Source of the DNA: Burkholderia aenigmatica
GTDB lineage: Bacteria > Pseudomonadota > Gammaproteobacteria > Burkholderiales > Burkholderiaceae
Assembly (NCBI RefSeq): GCF_902499175.1
Contig: NZ_CABVQC010000003.1
Span: 62,001 to 126,000, forward strand
Length of the DNA: 64,000 nucleotides
Direction: 5' to 3'
This document shows, one piece after another, positions 28,255 through 37,454 of the stretch. The translations under genes and the position numbers were made by a program. The notes under the pieces are model-generated. The model ran no database searches, had not been told where the DNA came from, and was given only the letters and a program-made list of their open reading frames with translations. How positions within the stretch are numbered: the stretch's first letter is position 1; every line of letters starts with the position of its first letter.

Positions 28255-28748
28255 GCACTTAACCCTGGCTCGTCGCGCGAGGCCCCGGAAACCGCACACG
28301 GGGTCATCGCGCGGCGGATCAGGTGCGTTGCCCGGTCATCAGGCCGCCGATGTCGCGGCGGCCGCTTCCAACGACGGCACGCGTGTTCCGTTCATCGGGA
28401 AATTTCACGCTCGCCTGTTCTGTCGCCGTTTTCCTCGGCGCGATTCCCTTTCCGCGTCATACGCTTTCCCGTCGCCGCTTCGCTCGACCGACCGTCGGAA
28501 CAACCGGCCGTCGGAACAACCGGTCGCGATGGTATCCGGGCCGGGATTCGCACCTCGGCGCGAAAACCGTGCCGTTTCGTATCGATATCCGCTACCCGCG
28601 CGCATCGCGGCGGCCCGCCCGGGCACGCGAAGACTGAACCGCCATTCGCTTGAGCTACACTTCCACTCCGACGTGATATCCCCTACAGTGGCGGTGCCTC
28701 GGGCCGATGGCCTGTCGGGGCAGAACCTGAGACGGAAAGGAATAGAAA
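28255..28748. other. Non-coding interval before the type VI island
   Basis: About 490 bases without a convincing gene. It contains a perfect 16-bp tandem duplication at 28492-28523. A weak sigma-70-like pair, TTGAGC and TGATAT with 18-base spacing, lies near 28650, upstream of vgrG. The vgrG ribosome binding site is GGAAAGGAATAG. Confidence 0.5.
28492..28523. repeat. 16-bp perfect tandem repeat
   Basis: CCGTCGGAACAACCGG is present twice head to tail (28492-28507 and 28508-28523) in the interval upstream of vgrG. Confidence 0.85.
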
Positions 28749-30872
28749 ATGAGTTTTGCTCCGAATGGCGGCCTCCCGGGCGGCCTCGGCGGCAGCCCTT
28801 TGGGTTCGTTGAGCGCGCTCGGCGGCCTGATCGGGCCTGCGGCATCGACTATCGCAGGAAACCTGGGGCCGCTGGCCGGCGTAGCCGGCCATGTCGACAC
28901 GGTCCAGCGTGCGCTGCAACTCGCGCAAACAGGTTTCTCCCTGATGGAGAAGACGCCCACCGCGGTCGCCCAGGCATTGAACGACGCCGCCGGCGGTGTC
29001 GCGCGCCTGACCCAGCTCAACCGCTACGCGACGATCGAGACGCCGCTCGGGCCCGATGTCCTGCTGGTCAGTGCGGCGATCGTTGACGAGTACGTGAATC
29101 GGTTGCCGGAGATCCATCTGGATCTGCTCTCGCACCGTCACAGTCTGACGCCGGAGCAATTGATCGGGCAGCCGGTGCGGCTCAAGTTCGATCAACAGTC
29201 GCGGATGCTGTCGCTGGAACGATTGACCGCGTCGAATGCCGGCGAAGAGTCTCGCTACTTCGACGGTTACGTGTCGTCGTTCGATCGCGTCGGCAATCCC
29301 GGCAAGGTGACGCAATACCAGATGACCGTGGTGCCGTGGTTCTGGTTTCTGACGCGCTCGACCGACTGCCGGATCTTCCAGAACAAGACCGCGCAGGACA
29401 TCTTGCGCGAGATTTTCCAGGAGCACGGCTTCGCGGATTTCTCGTTCGATCTTCACACCGAGCAAAAGCCGCTCGAGTACGTCGTGATGTACCAGGAGTC
29501 CTACTTCAATTTCTGCGCGCGCCTGATGGAGCAGGAAGGCCTGGTCTGGACGCACCGTTATGAGAAGGACAAGCACGTCCTCGTGATCGGGGACGGCAAT
29601 CTCGTCTTCAGGCCGATCGACGGTCTCGCGTCGATGCCGTTCTCGAGCACCGAATCGAGCGAACTCAACGGGATCGACCGGCTCGACGAGGGGCGGCGTT
29701 TCGGCGTCGGCAAGATTACCTACCAGGATTTCAATCATCAGCAGCCTTCGTCGCCACTGATGCGGGTCGAGGCCGGCCCGCAGCATCTCGATCATGCGAG
29801 GCTCGCGACCACCGAGCGGTTCGAGCACCAGTCGCTCTACGATCATGGAGACGACGGCAATCGCTACGCGCGTTATGCGATGGAGGCGGAGGAAGCCATC
29901 TCGCATCGCTATCTCGGTAGCGGCTACGCATGGAAGATGACCACGTCGGGCCAGGTCAAGGTCGTCGATCATCCGGTGCAGACGAACAATCAGGACTACG
30001 CGATCCTGCATGTGCGGCACGAGGCGGTGAACGATTACACGCAGAATTCCGCGCAGTTGCCGTACCGGAACAGCTTCGTGCTGTTGCCGATGAAGATTCC
30101 GTTCCGCGCGCCACGCATGACGCCGAAGCCGGTGATTCACGGTACGCAGTCCGCGATAGTCGTCGGCCCGAAGGGCGAGCAGATCCATACGAACGGGAGC
30201 TGCGTCAAGCTGCATTTCCTGTGGGACCGCCGCGGCAAGCGCGATGGGGCGGATTCCATGTGGATTCGTGTATCGCAGCCGTGGGCCGGCGATGGCTGGG
30301 GCGCGGCCGCCATTCCGCGGATCGGTCAGGAAGTGATCGTCGCATTCAATCAGGGCGACCCGGACAATCCGGTGATCGTCGGCCGCATGTTCAACGGGGA
30401 GCAGGGCAATCCTTACCATGGCGCGGCGGGCCAGACCATGGGGATCAAGAGCCAGACGCACAAGGGCGAAGGCTCGAACGAACTGCTGATGAGCGACGTT
30501 GCCGGCGCGCAGATGCTGTACATGCATGCGCAGAAGGACATGAACGTCGTCGTCGAGGATGCGCAGATCAACACCGTGCTCAAGGGTGACCGGACGATCC
30601 AGGTCGGGAAGGGCAACCAGGCGACGACGGTGGCGGTCGGTAACCTGACGGACGTGGTGTCGCAAGGCAATACGCTCCATCAGACCCCGCAGGGCGTGCA
30701 CACGATCGAGGCGAAGGAGCTGTGGATCAAGATCGGCGGCAACGGCGGCACGCGGATCCACATGACGGCAGACGCGATCGACATCTACAAGGGCGATTCG
30801 GTGATCCATCTCGATACGGCGAACATCAGCATCCAGGCGTCGCGTACCGACATCAATCCGAAGAACGGCTGA
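28749..30872 (+). CDS. vgrG: Type VI secretion spike protein VgrG with N-terminal extension
   Basis: The 707-residue trimeric tip of the type VI needle. The gp27-like part contains FDGYVSSFDRVGNPGK and the typical QNKTAQDILREIFQEHG, YVVMYQESYFNFCARLMEQEG (residues 210-265). The gp5-like part has IHTNGSCVKLHFLWDRRGKRD and GDPDNPVIVGRMFNGEQ (480-560), ending with repetitive beta-spike sequence. The first 85 or so residues are an unusual Gly/Ala-rich extension (GGLPGGLGGSPLGSLSALGG and onward) before the normal VgrG start. No core tss genes lie nearby, so this is an orphan spike dedicated to the following effector. Confidence 0.95.
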   Translation: MSFAPNGGLPGGLGGSPLGSLSALGGLIGPAASTIAGNLGPLAGVAGHVDTVQRALQLAQTGFSLMEKTPTAVAQALNDAAGGVARLTQLNRYATIETPLGPDVLLVSAAIVDEYVNRLPEIHLDLLSHRHSLTPEQLIGQPVRLKFDQQSRMLSLERLTASNAGEESRYFDGYVSSFDRVGNPGKVTQYQMTVVPWFWFLTRSTDCRIFQNKTAQDILREIFQEHGFADFSFDLHTEQKPLEYVVMYQESYFNFCARLMEQEGLVWTHRYEKDKHVLVIGDGNLVFRPIDGLASMPFSSTESSELNGIDRLDEGRRFGVGKITYQDFNHQQPSSPLMRVEAGPQHLDHARLATTERFEHQSLYDHGDDGNRYARYAMEAEEAISHRYLGSGYAWKMTTSGQVKVVDHPVQTNNQDYAILHVRHEAVNDYTQNSAQLPYRNSFVLLPMKIPFRAPRMTPKPVIHGTQSAIVVGPKGEQIHTNGSCVKLHFLWDRRGKRDGADSMWIRVSQPWAGDGWGAAAIPRIGQEVIVAFNQGDPDNPVIVGRMFNGEQGNPYHGAAGQTMGIKSQTHKGEGSNELLMSDVAGAQMLYMHAQKDMNVVVEDAQINTVLKGDRTIQVGKGNQATTVAVGNLTDVVSQGNTLHQTPQGVHTIEAKELWIKIGGNGGTRIHMTADAIDIYKGDSVIHLDTANISIQASRTDINPKNG

Positions 30873-30893
30873 TACTGAACAGGACAACAACAC

Positions 30894-31316
30894 ATGTACC
30901 AGATGCATGAGGGCACGCTGGCGCTGCCGGTCGAATGGCAAGACAAGACGATGAACGTATTCGTGTCGGCAGCGACCGGCACCGAGGGTGTCAGCCTGGT
31001 GATTACGCGCGAGCGGCTGCCCTGGGGGATGAAGTTCGACGAGTACGTGGCGAGCGAGATTCGCAAGATCGCGAAGAAGGTGCCCGAATACGCGGAAGTG
31101 TCGAGTGCGAAGGCGACCGTCTCGGGCCGCGACGCACACGTTCATGAATTCACGTGGACCAACAACCACGCGTCGATTCATCAGCAATTGACGATGGTCG
31201 AGTACGGACAGGTCGCGATGATGCTGACCTTCACCGCACCGGGTGCGCTGAGCGACACGCAGCGTGAGCAGGTCAGTGCGGTGATCCAGAGCCTGCAGTT
31301 GCGCGACCCGAATTGA
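30894..31316 (+). CDS. Eag-type effector chaperone (DcrB/DUF1795 family)
   Basis: A 140-residue cytoplasmic adaptor. DUF1795/DcrB-fold proteins encoded between vgrG and a PAAR-Rhs effector are Eag chaperones, which bind and shield the effector's N-terminal transmembrane segments before loading on VgrG. Typical sequence is ALPVEWQDKTMNVFV at the start and ERLPWGMKFDEYV at about residues 40-52. It sits 21 bases after vgrG and 13 bases before the Rhs gene. The two hydrophobic regions of the Rhs protein are the expected clients. Confidence 0.9.
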   Translation: MYQMHEGTLALPVEWQDKTMNVFVSAATGTEGVSLVITRERLPWGMKFDEYVASEIRKIAKKVPEYAEVSSAKATVSGRDAHVHEFTWTNNHASIHQQLTMVEYGQVAMMLTFTAPGALSDTQREQVSAVIQSLQLRDPN

Positions 31317-31329
31317 CGGACTCCTGACC

Positions 31330-34300
31330 ATGTCGGACACGCCTGTATACGACGAGCCGAGCGGTAGCGCTGCGGAACGCCTGGAGCGTCTCGGCCATCT
31401 GGAAGATGGCGAGGCGGCCAAGGCCGCCGAGCAACCGTTCTACGAGAACGTCAACAATGTCATGCTCGGCGGCGACGTCGGCTGGGCGACGGCCAGCGTC
31501 CTCGATGCGGGGATCACCGCGGGTGCATCGGGGTCGGCGATCGCCGGTGCGCTCGCGGTCGAACTCGCGCCGGTCGCGATCGCGATCGGCGGCGCGTGGG
31601 CACTGGACAAGCTCGGTGTCACGGGAGCGATGTCGCGAGGTTTCGTGTCGATCGGCGACGAGCTCGGTCTCACGATCGGCCATGGCGATCCGCATCCTGC
31701 CTGTGTCGGCGATGCGGTTGCCCACTCGATGGGCGCATGGGGCCTTTTCGGCGGCCTGCTGGTGGGCGTCGCGGTCGGGGCGATCGTCGCTGCGGCGGTG
31801 GTGGCAACGGTCGCGACCGGCGGGCTCGCGGGCGCGGTGATCGTCGGCGCGTGCATGGCGGGCGGCCTCAGCCTCGGCAGCGCACTGGCGTCCGCCAGCC
31901 AGCAGATGGGCAGCGACTGCGGACAGATCCTGACCGGCTCACACGACGTGTACTTCGAGGGCCGCCAGGTTGCGCGCGTCACCGATCTCGTCAAGTGCGA
32001 CCAGCACTCGGGCGTGCCGCAACCGCTCGTCGAAGGCAGCCGGACCGTGTTCGTGAACGACCTGCCGCTTGTGCGGATCGGCCACGAAACGCACTGCAGC
32101 GCGAAGGTCAATGCTGGTCGCAACAGTATCTGGATCGACAAGACGACCGCGCAGTATGGTCCGAAAAATCCCGAGCTGACGGCCGCCGAGGAGTTTTGGG
32201 CGAGCCTGCTCGGCGCGCTGGCGGGTGGTGCGATTGGGCGGACCATCGGTAAGGGATTCAAGCCGAAATCGACCGAATCGGCCGAGCAGGGTGGTGTGAA
32301 GGATACGCTGAGCAAGTGCGTGAACGACCCGGTCGACGTCGCCACCGGCGAAGTGCTGGAGGTACGTGTCGATCTGGCGATTCCGGGTGTGCTACCGCTC
32401 GAGCTCAAGCGTCGCTACCGGACCCGCTCGGACGATCGCGGGCTGCTCGGGCGCCGCTGGTCGGACAACTGGTCGCAGTGCCTGACGCTCGACGATGGCC
32501 GCTTCGTGCGATTCCATGACGGCGCCGGCCTCGCGATCGGCTTTGATGCGCCGGACACGGCGCTCGACGGCATCAACCTGCGCGAGCCGCGTTATCGGCT
32601 GATCGGCAGCCGGTTCGAGCCGCGCCTGCTGGATCGCGACACGCGGCAATTGCGCATTTTCTCGCCGCTGGTCGAAGGCGGGTCGTCCCGCCTCGAGCGG
32701 ATCGAGGATCTCGACGGCAATGCAATCGGCTTCTCGTACGATGCCGCCGGGCGCCTGAGCGGACTGACCCATAGCGACGGCTATCGGCTGGAGGTCGTCT
32801 ATCACGGCCGGGACCGTCAGCCGGAGCGAATCGTGCTTCACGATCCGGACGACGGCGCTCGCACGCTCGTGGACTACGGCTATCAGGACGGCATGCTGGC
32901 TCGCGTGGCGAGCTTTCAGTCCGGCCAGTTCCAATACGCCTACGACGAGCACGGCTGGATGACCCAGTGGCGGGATACGGACCAGACCGATGTCCGCTAT
33001 CGGTACGACACCGCCGGGCGCGTGGTCGAGACCGGTACCCGGCAGGGCTACCACACCGGCCGGTTCGTCTACGAGGCCGATCGCACGCGCGTGTTCGATG
33101 CCGACGGCGAGTGGATCTACGCCTATAACGGCGAAGGTCTCGTGACGGCCGAAACCGATCCGCTCGGCCATTGCACGCGCTCCGAATGGGAGCTGGGCCG
33201 GCTGATGGCGCGGATCGATCCGCTGGGGCGCCGGACCGACTACCGCTATGACGATATCGGGCAACTGGTGTCGATCACGGAAAGCTCGGGGCGAGCGATC
33301 GACCTCGGGTACGACGAGCGGCATCTCACGACGGTCGGCCTGCCGACCGGCGGCCGGATCACGCTCGAGTACGATCATCTGCACCGCTTGATTGCGCGAA
33401 CCGAGCCGGACGGCGCCAAAACGCAGTATCGCTACGGTTCCCGCGGCGAACTGCTGCGCGTGGTTCAGGGGGATCGCGAGACACGGCTCGACTATGACCG
33501 GCGACTGCGGCTGACGGATATCGCGTTACCGGGCGGCGCGCGCATTCGGCGCAGGAGTGACGTGCTGGGGCGGGTGCTGGAGGAAACGTCGCCCGATGGG
33601 CATACGACCCGCTTCGACTATAGCGACGGCCCGGACAACCCGCGCGGCAAGTTGCGCGCGGTCACGCACGCGGACGGCTCGTCCTCGCGCGCGCAATACA
33701 ACAGCGAGAGCCTGCTGGTCGGGTTGACCGACCCCCTCGGGCGTACGGTCGGTCGCGCCTACGGTCCGTTCGATCTGCTGGTGGCGTCGACCGACGCGGC
33801 CGGGCAGCAGACGCGGTTCGAATACGATCACGCGACGCGCTTGACGAAGGTCGTCAACCCGCTGGGCGATGTCTACACCTATCGCTACGACGCGGCCGGG
33901 CGTCTCGCCGACGAGATCGACTGGGGCGGCCGCGTGACCGCGTACCAGCGCGATGCCGCCGGGCGCTTGCTGGCGAAGACGCTGCCCGACGGTGGCCAGT
34001 GGCGCTATGCGTACGACGCACAGGACCGGCTGACCGAAGTGGACGCCGGTGACGTGAAGCTCGTCTATCGCTACGACGAATCGGGCCGGCCGGCGTCCGC
34101 GGAGGTGCACGGCGAGCAGTCCCATGTGACGCGTTTCGCTTACGACCAGAACGGACGTCTGATCGGCGAGGATCAGCACGGCGAATTGCTGCGGCACGTC
34201 TACGACGCCGACGGGCAGCGTCGTCTGAGGATGACGCCGCACCGCGAGACGGCCTACGCATACGACGAACTGGGTGCGCTGACGCAGGTTGGCGGGCTGA

Positions 34301-35931
34301 CGATCCATCGCGACAGCCTGGGACGCGAGACGGGGCGGCAGGCGGGGGAATTCGCCACGCAGCGGCAATACGATGCGCTGGGCCGGATCCGCCGACAGGT
34401 CGCCGGCCCTGCCGCGGCGATCGACGCGTTGCAGGCCGACCCGGCACGTGCGCTCGAGCAATTGACGCGACAGGTCTATCACTACGACGCGGCCGGGCAA
34501 CTGGAGCAGGTCGACACCGACGCCGACACGCTCACCTACCGGCGTGACGTGCGCGGCCAGGTCGTGCAGGCAGACAGTCTGGTGCAGCCGGCCGAGCATT
34601 ATCGTTACGACGCGGCGATGAACATCGTCGCGCACGGTCGGCAGGCGCCGGTGGACGTTCACCATTACGGCCGCGGCGGCCTGCCGGAACGGATCGGTCA
34701 TGCGCGCTACCGGTACGACGCACGCGGCCGTACGATCGAAAAGACCGTCGAGCAGCCCGGGTTCCGGCCGAAAACGTGGCAATACACGTGGGACGGCCTC
34801 AACCGGCTCGTGAAGGTCGTGACGCCCGAGCGCGGCGTCTGGCTGTATCGCTATGACGCGTTCAACCGCCGGGTCGAGAAGCAGCAGGCGGGCAGTCGCG
34901 AAACCGTGAGGTTTCTGTGGGACGGCTCGACCATGGCGGAGCGCTGGGTCGAGCAACGGGACGGCACGACCGGACAGGTGGTGACGTGGCATATCGAGCC
35001 GGGCAGCTACTCGCCGCTCGCGCAGGAGACCGACGACGGGCTGTACGCCGTCCTGACGGACCAGGTCGGCCTGCCGACCGAGGTGTTCGACGGACAGGGC
35101 CAGTCCGTATGGAAGGCGTCGTACTCGTTGTGGGGCAAGTTGCTGCCGGCCAGACGGGCTGCGAACGACGGCTGCCGCGCGTCGATCGATACGACGCTGC
35201 GCTTTCCCGGCCAGTGGGCGGACGACGAGACCGGACTGAACTACAACCTGAACCGGTACTACGATCCGGATTCCGGGCAATATCTGTCCGTCGATCCGAT
35301 CGGGCTGGCTGGCGGCATTCGGACTCACGGCTATGTGGCCAATCCGACCCAGTGGGTCGACCCTCTCGGCCTTGCCGGGTGTGAATTCCGCGAGTTCCTG
35401 AAGGAGAAGTGGGGGAGCAAGAACGTTGCGGACGCGCTGGAGGCGAAACGCAACAATCCGGTGCTGGACAAGTTGCTGACGGACGACGAGTACCTCGCGG
35501 TACGCGGCTATACGGCCAACCTGTACGAGGAAATCAACCCGGCATTGCGCGCCGGGAACCCGGGTGAATGGGCGCGGCTGACCGAGGAAGCGACGAACGG
35601 TCTGACCAAGCTCGCAGACAATGGGTATGCGCATGTGGGCGACGTCGTGCGCAACGTGCGGTTGACCAATGAACAGGTTGAACAGTTGTTCCCGGTCGGC
35701 GGGGTCTTCCAGGACAAGGCCTTCCTGTCGACGACGACCGATCTGGATGGCGTATTCCCGGGCAAGGTAACGATAAACATCACGTCCCGCACGGGTGTTT
35801 CGGTCAGCACGCTTTCCGAATATCCTCGGGAAGCGGAGGTATTGTTCAAGCCTGATACCCCGTTCAACGTGCTCGATCGGACGCACGATCCCGCGAACGG
35901 TTCATGGAATATCACAATGGAACAGCAGTGA
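31330..35931 (+). CDS. PAAR-Rhs type VI effector with ADP-ribosyltransferase toxin
   Basis: A 1533-residue polymorphic toxin. A prePAAR-like motif (PACVGDAVAH, about residues 122-131) is flanked by transmembrane stretches at about 60-85 and 137-185. The PAAR domain follows (GSHDVYFEGRQVARVTD, VRIGHETHCSAKV). Residues about 330-1340 are YD/RHS repeats forming the cocoon, closing with DPIGLAGGIRTHGYV and DPLGLAG. The final 183 residues are the variable toxin, with an R-S-ExE ADP-ribosyltransferase layout: VRGYTANLYEEINPALR (Arg1392), FLSTTTDL (Ser1467) and EAEVLFKPDTPFNVLD (Glu1501, Glu1503). It would be delivered by the preceding VgrG and ADP-ribosylate a target in rival cells; the target is unknown. 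It overlaps the next gene by one base. Confidence 0.92.
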   Translation: MSDTPVYDEPSGSAAERLERLGHLEDGEAAKAAEQPFYENVNNVMLGGDVGWATASVLDAGITAGASGSAIAGALAVELAPVAIAIGGAWALDKLGVTGAMSRGFVSIGDELGLTIGHGDPHPACVGDAVAHSMGAWGLFGGLLVGVAVGAIVAAAVVATVATGGLAGAVIVGACMAGGLSLGSALASASQQMGSDCGQILTGSHDVYFEGRQVARVTDLVKCDQHSGVPQPLVEGSRTVFVNDLPLVRIGHETHCSAKVNAGRNSIWIDKTTAQYGPKNPELTAAEEFWASLLGALAGGAIGRTIGKGFKPKSTESAEQGGVKDTLSKCVNDPVDVATGEVLEVRVDLAIPGVLPLELKRRYRTRSDDRGLLGRRWSDNWSQCLTLDDGRFVRFHDGAGLAIGFDAPDTALDGINLREPRYRLIGSRFEPRLLDRDTRQLRIFSPLVEGGSSRLERIEDLDGNAIGFSYDAAGRLSGLTHSDGYRLEVVYHGRDRQPERIVLHDPDDGARTLVDYGYQDGMLARVASFQSGQFQYAYDEHGWMTQWRDTDQTDVRYRYDTAGRVVETGTRQGYHTGRFVYEADRTRVFDADGEWIYAYNGEGLVTAETDPLGHCTRSEWELGRLMARIDPLGRRTDYRYDDIGQLVSITESSGRAIDLGYDERHLTTVGLPTGGRITLEYDHLHRLIARTEPDGAKTQYRYGSRGELLRVVQGDRETRLDYDRRLRLTDIALPGGARIRRRSDVLGRVLEETSPDGHTTRFDYSDGPDNPRGKLRAVTHADGSSSRAQYNSESLLVGLTDPLGRTVGRAYGPFDLLVASTDAAGQQTRFEYDHATRLTKVVNPLGDVYTYRYDAAGRLADEIDWGGRVTAYQRDAAGRLLAKTLPDGGQWRYAYDAQDRLTEVDAGDVKLVYRYDESGRPASAEVHGEQSHVTRFAYDQNGRLIGEDQHGELLRHVYDADGQRRLRMTPHRETAYAYDELGALTQVGGLTIHRDSLGRETGRQAGEFATQRQYDALGRIRRQVAGPAAAIDALQADPARALEQLTRQVYHYDAAGQLEQVDTDADTLTYRRDVRGQVVQADSLVQPAEHYRYDAAMNIVAHGRQAPVDVHHYGRGGLPERIGHARYRYDARGRTIEKTVEQPGFRPKTWQYTWDGLNRLVKVVTPERGVWLYRYDAFNRRVEKQQAGSRETVRFLWDGSTMAERWVEQRDGTTGQVVTWHIEPGSYSPLAQETDDGLYAVLTDQVGLPTEVFDGQGQSVWKASYSLWGKLLPARRAANDGCRASIDTTLRFPGQWADDETGLNYNLNRYYDPDSGQYLSVDPIGLAGGIRTHGYVANPTQWVDPLGLAGCEFREFLKEKWGSKNVADALEAKRNNPVLDKLLTDDEYLAVRGYTANLYEEINPALRAGNPGEWARLTEEATNGLTKLADNGYAHVGDVVRNVRLTNEQVEQLFPVGGVFQDKAFLSTTTDLDGVFPGKVTINITSRTGVSVSTLSEYPREAEVLFKPDTPFNVLDRTHDPANGSWNITMEQQ

Positions 35932-37118
35932 TGAGCGACAAGGACGCCGCGTTGTCGGCAGAGCAGAGAGCGGCCGTCGAGCGGGCTGCCGCGCGTGCAG
36001 CGCGACGAAGTCAGTATCCCGAAGATATGGGGTTCATGCCGTATTCCGGACGATTCACCAATGCGGATGTGGTGCTCAAGACACCGTGGCTGAGCGAGTA
36101 TTTCAAGTTCCGGAACCGGAATCCGCTGGCTGACCGTGAAACACTACGGGGCGTTCAGCAGCAGATCGGTGCCGATTGCTCGGATATCATCGATCGATTC
36201 CGCGGCGCGATGCTGGGGCTGGCAATCGGCGACGCGCTGGGCACCACCCTCGAATTTTCGCCGCGAGACAGGGCGACGGTCACCGATATCGTCGGTGGCG
36301 GTCCCTTTCATCTGAAGCCCGGCGATTGGACCGACGATACGAGCATGGCATGCTGTCTCGCGTACAGTCTTGTCCATTCGCATGGATTCAATCCCGACCA
36401 TGCGATGCTGGCTTTTTCCTACTGGTATCGGTTCGGCGCATACAGCCCGACGGGGGAGTGCTTCGATATCGGCGGCACCACGCGGGCCGCGCTCGATCGT
36501 TATTTGAAAACGGGGAATGCGTTTTCTGGCGATACGCATCCGAATTCGGCCGGGAACGGCTCGCTGATGCGGCTGGCTCCCGTCGTGCTGTTCTATGCGA
36601 GCGACTTCGACAAGGCCGTGCACTTCGCGGCCGAAAGCTCGCGGCTCACGCATGGCGCGCAGGAAGCGGTCGATGCCTGCCGGTTCTTTGCGGCATTGAT
36701 GTGGGGGGCGTTCGCGGGGTTTTCGAAAGAGGAGATTCTGAGCGACCGTTTTTCACCGTTGCCGGGGTATTGGGATCAACATCCGCTCGCGCCGGCGGTA
36801 GAGCGAATTGCGCGCGGCGCGTACAAGCAAAAGACGCGCGATGAAATCTCATCGTCGGGCTACGTGATCGACACGCTGGAAGCTGCGTTGTGGGCGTTCT
36901 ATCACAACGACGATTTCGAGTCGGGCATGCTTGCGGCAGTCAATCTCGCGGGTGACGCGGATACCATTGGCGCCGTCTTTGGCCAACTGGCCGGCGCCAG
37001 CTACGGCGAGACGCGGATTCCTGTCAGGTGGATCGTCAACACGCACGCCGCACACGGGTTTTATCATTTTGCCGAGGATTTGCTGGCCGCTTCTCGAACG
37101 AATCAACCCGGAAGCTGA
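35931..37118 (+). CDS. ADP-ribosylglycohydrolase, probable immunity protein
   Basis: A 395-residue DraG/ARH-family hydrolase. The hydrolase domain starts about residue 88 (FRGAMLGLAIGDALGTTLEF). The magnesium-binding motifs are WTDDTSMA (about 132) and LAGDADTIGAVFGQLAGASYG (about 340), so it looks catalytically intact. About 85 residues precede the domain. In the Serratia Tre1-Tri1 pair, an N-terminal extension of the hydrolase blocks the toxin while the enzyme removes ADP-ribose, so the same dual protection is likely here (inference). The ATG at 35931 shares its A with the toxin stop codon. Third-position GC bias is weaker than in flanking genes, as is common for exchanged toxin-tip cassettes. 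Confidence 0.9.
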   Translation: MSDKDAALSAEQRAAVERAAARAARRSQYPEDMGFMPYSGRFTNADVVLKTPWLSEYFKFRNRNPLADRETLRGVQQQIGADCSDIIDRFRGAMLGLAIGDALGTTLEFSPRDRATVTDIVGGGPFHLKPGDWTDDTSMACCLAYSLVHSHGFNPDHAMLAFSYWYRFGAYSPTGECFDIGGTTRAALDRYLKTGNAFSGDTHPNSAGNGSLMRLAPVVLFYASDFDKAVHFAAESSRLTHGAQEAVDACRFFAALMWGAFAGFSKEEILSDRFSPLPGYWDQHPLAPAVERIARGAYKQKTRDEISSSGYVIDTLEAALWAFYHNDDFESGMLAAVNLAGDADTIGAVFGQLAGASYGETRIPVRWIVNTHAAHGFYHFAEDLLAASRTNQPGS

Positions 37119-37156
37119 ACGCGCGCCGGGAATCGGATTCTCGTCCGGAGGGGGCG

Positions 37157-37363
37157 ATGCCGTGTTTCAAATGCCAGCGGTTTCCCGTGCCCACGTCGAA
37201 CTACGATGAGATGGCCGTGAATGAAACCATGCAGTCCGCGCTTTATCGCTGCCGCGCGTGCGGACAGTTGATCCGGACCGGCGCGCTGGAGCGCGCGATT
37301 GCGTACCTCTCGCCCGGCGACGCCGCGCAGCAGTTTCCCGGCTTCGATCCGTCGACACGTTGA
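37157..37363 (+). CDS. Small zinc-ribbon protein downstream of immunity gene
   Basis: A 68-residue ORF starting at ATG 37157, with a CCGGAGGGGG ribosome binding site seven or so bases upstream and 38 bases after the hydrolase stop. Two knuckles, MPCFKCQRF and YRCRACGQLI, predict a zinc ribbon. The family is not recognised. It could be an accessory to the toxin/immunity cassette or an unrelated orphan. Confidence 0.55.
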   Translation: MPCFKCQRFPVPTSNYDEMAVNETMQSALYRCRACGQLIRTGALERAIAYLSPGDAAQQFPGFDPSTR

Positions 37364-37426
37364 TCGGGCCGGCGTGTCCCATTCCGGAAGTCCGGTCACG
37401 CCACCAAGCGTGGCCGCTTGATTTTG

Positions 37427-37444
37427 GGAATGATCGGTTCTAAT
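37427..37444. promoter_or_regulatory. TetR operator-like site 1
   Basis: GGAATGATCGGTTCTAAT lies about 10 bases before the tetR start. Its core AATGATCGGTT recurs as AACGATCGGTT at 38093 and AATGATCAGTC at 38232 upstream of the adjacent exporter, with a similar T-rich left flank. The core is a near-palindrome around GATC, as expected for TetR autoregulation. Confidence 0.55.
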
Positions 37445-37454
37445 ATCGGCTTCC

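Noticed and set aside
28323..29086. Open frames in the interval before vgrG
   Set aside because: Arg/Pro-rich composition without domain content; two overlapping frames on the same strand cannot both be real and neither has a good start.
32044..34447. Many YD/RHS repeat units as possible DNA repeats
   Set aside because: They are protein-level repeats of one Rhs core with divergent DNA. They are described inside the CDS.
33526..35886. A 786-codon reverse-strand open frame across the Rhs core
   Set aside because: It arises from the repetitive, GC-biased codons of the Rhs gene. No recognisable domain.
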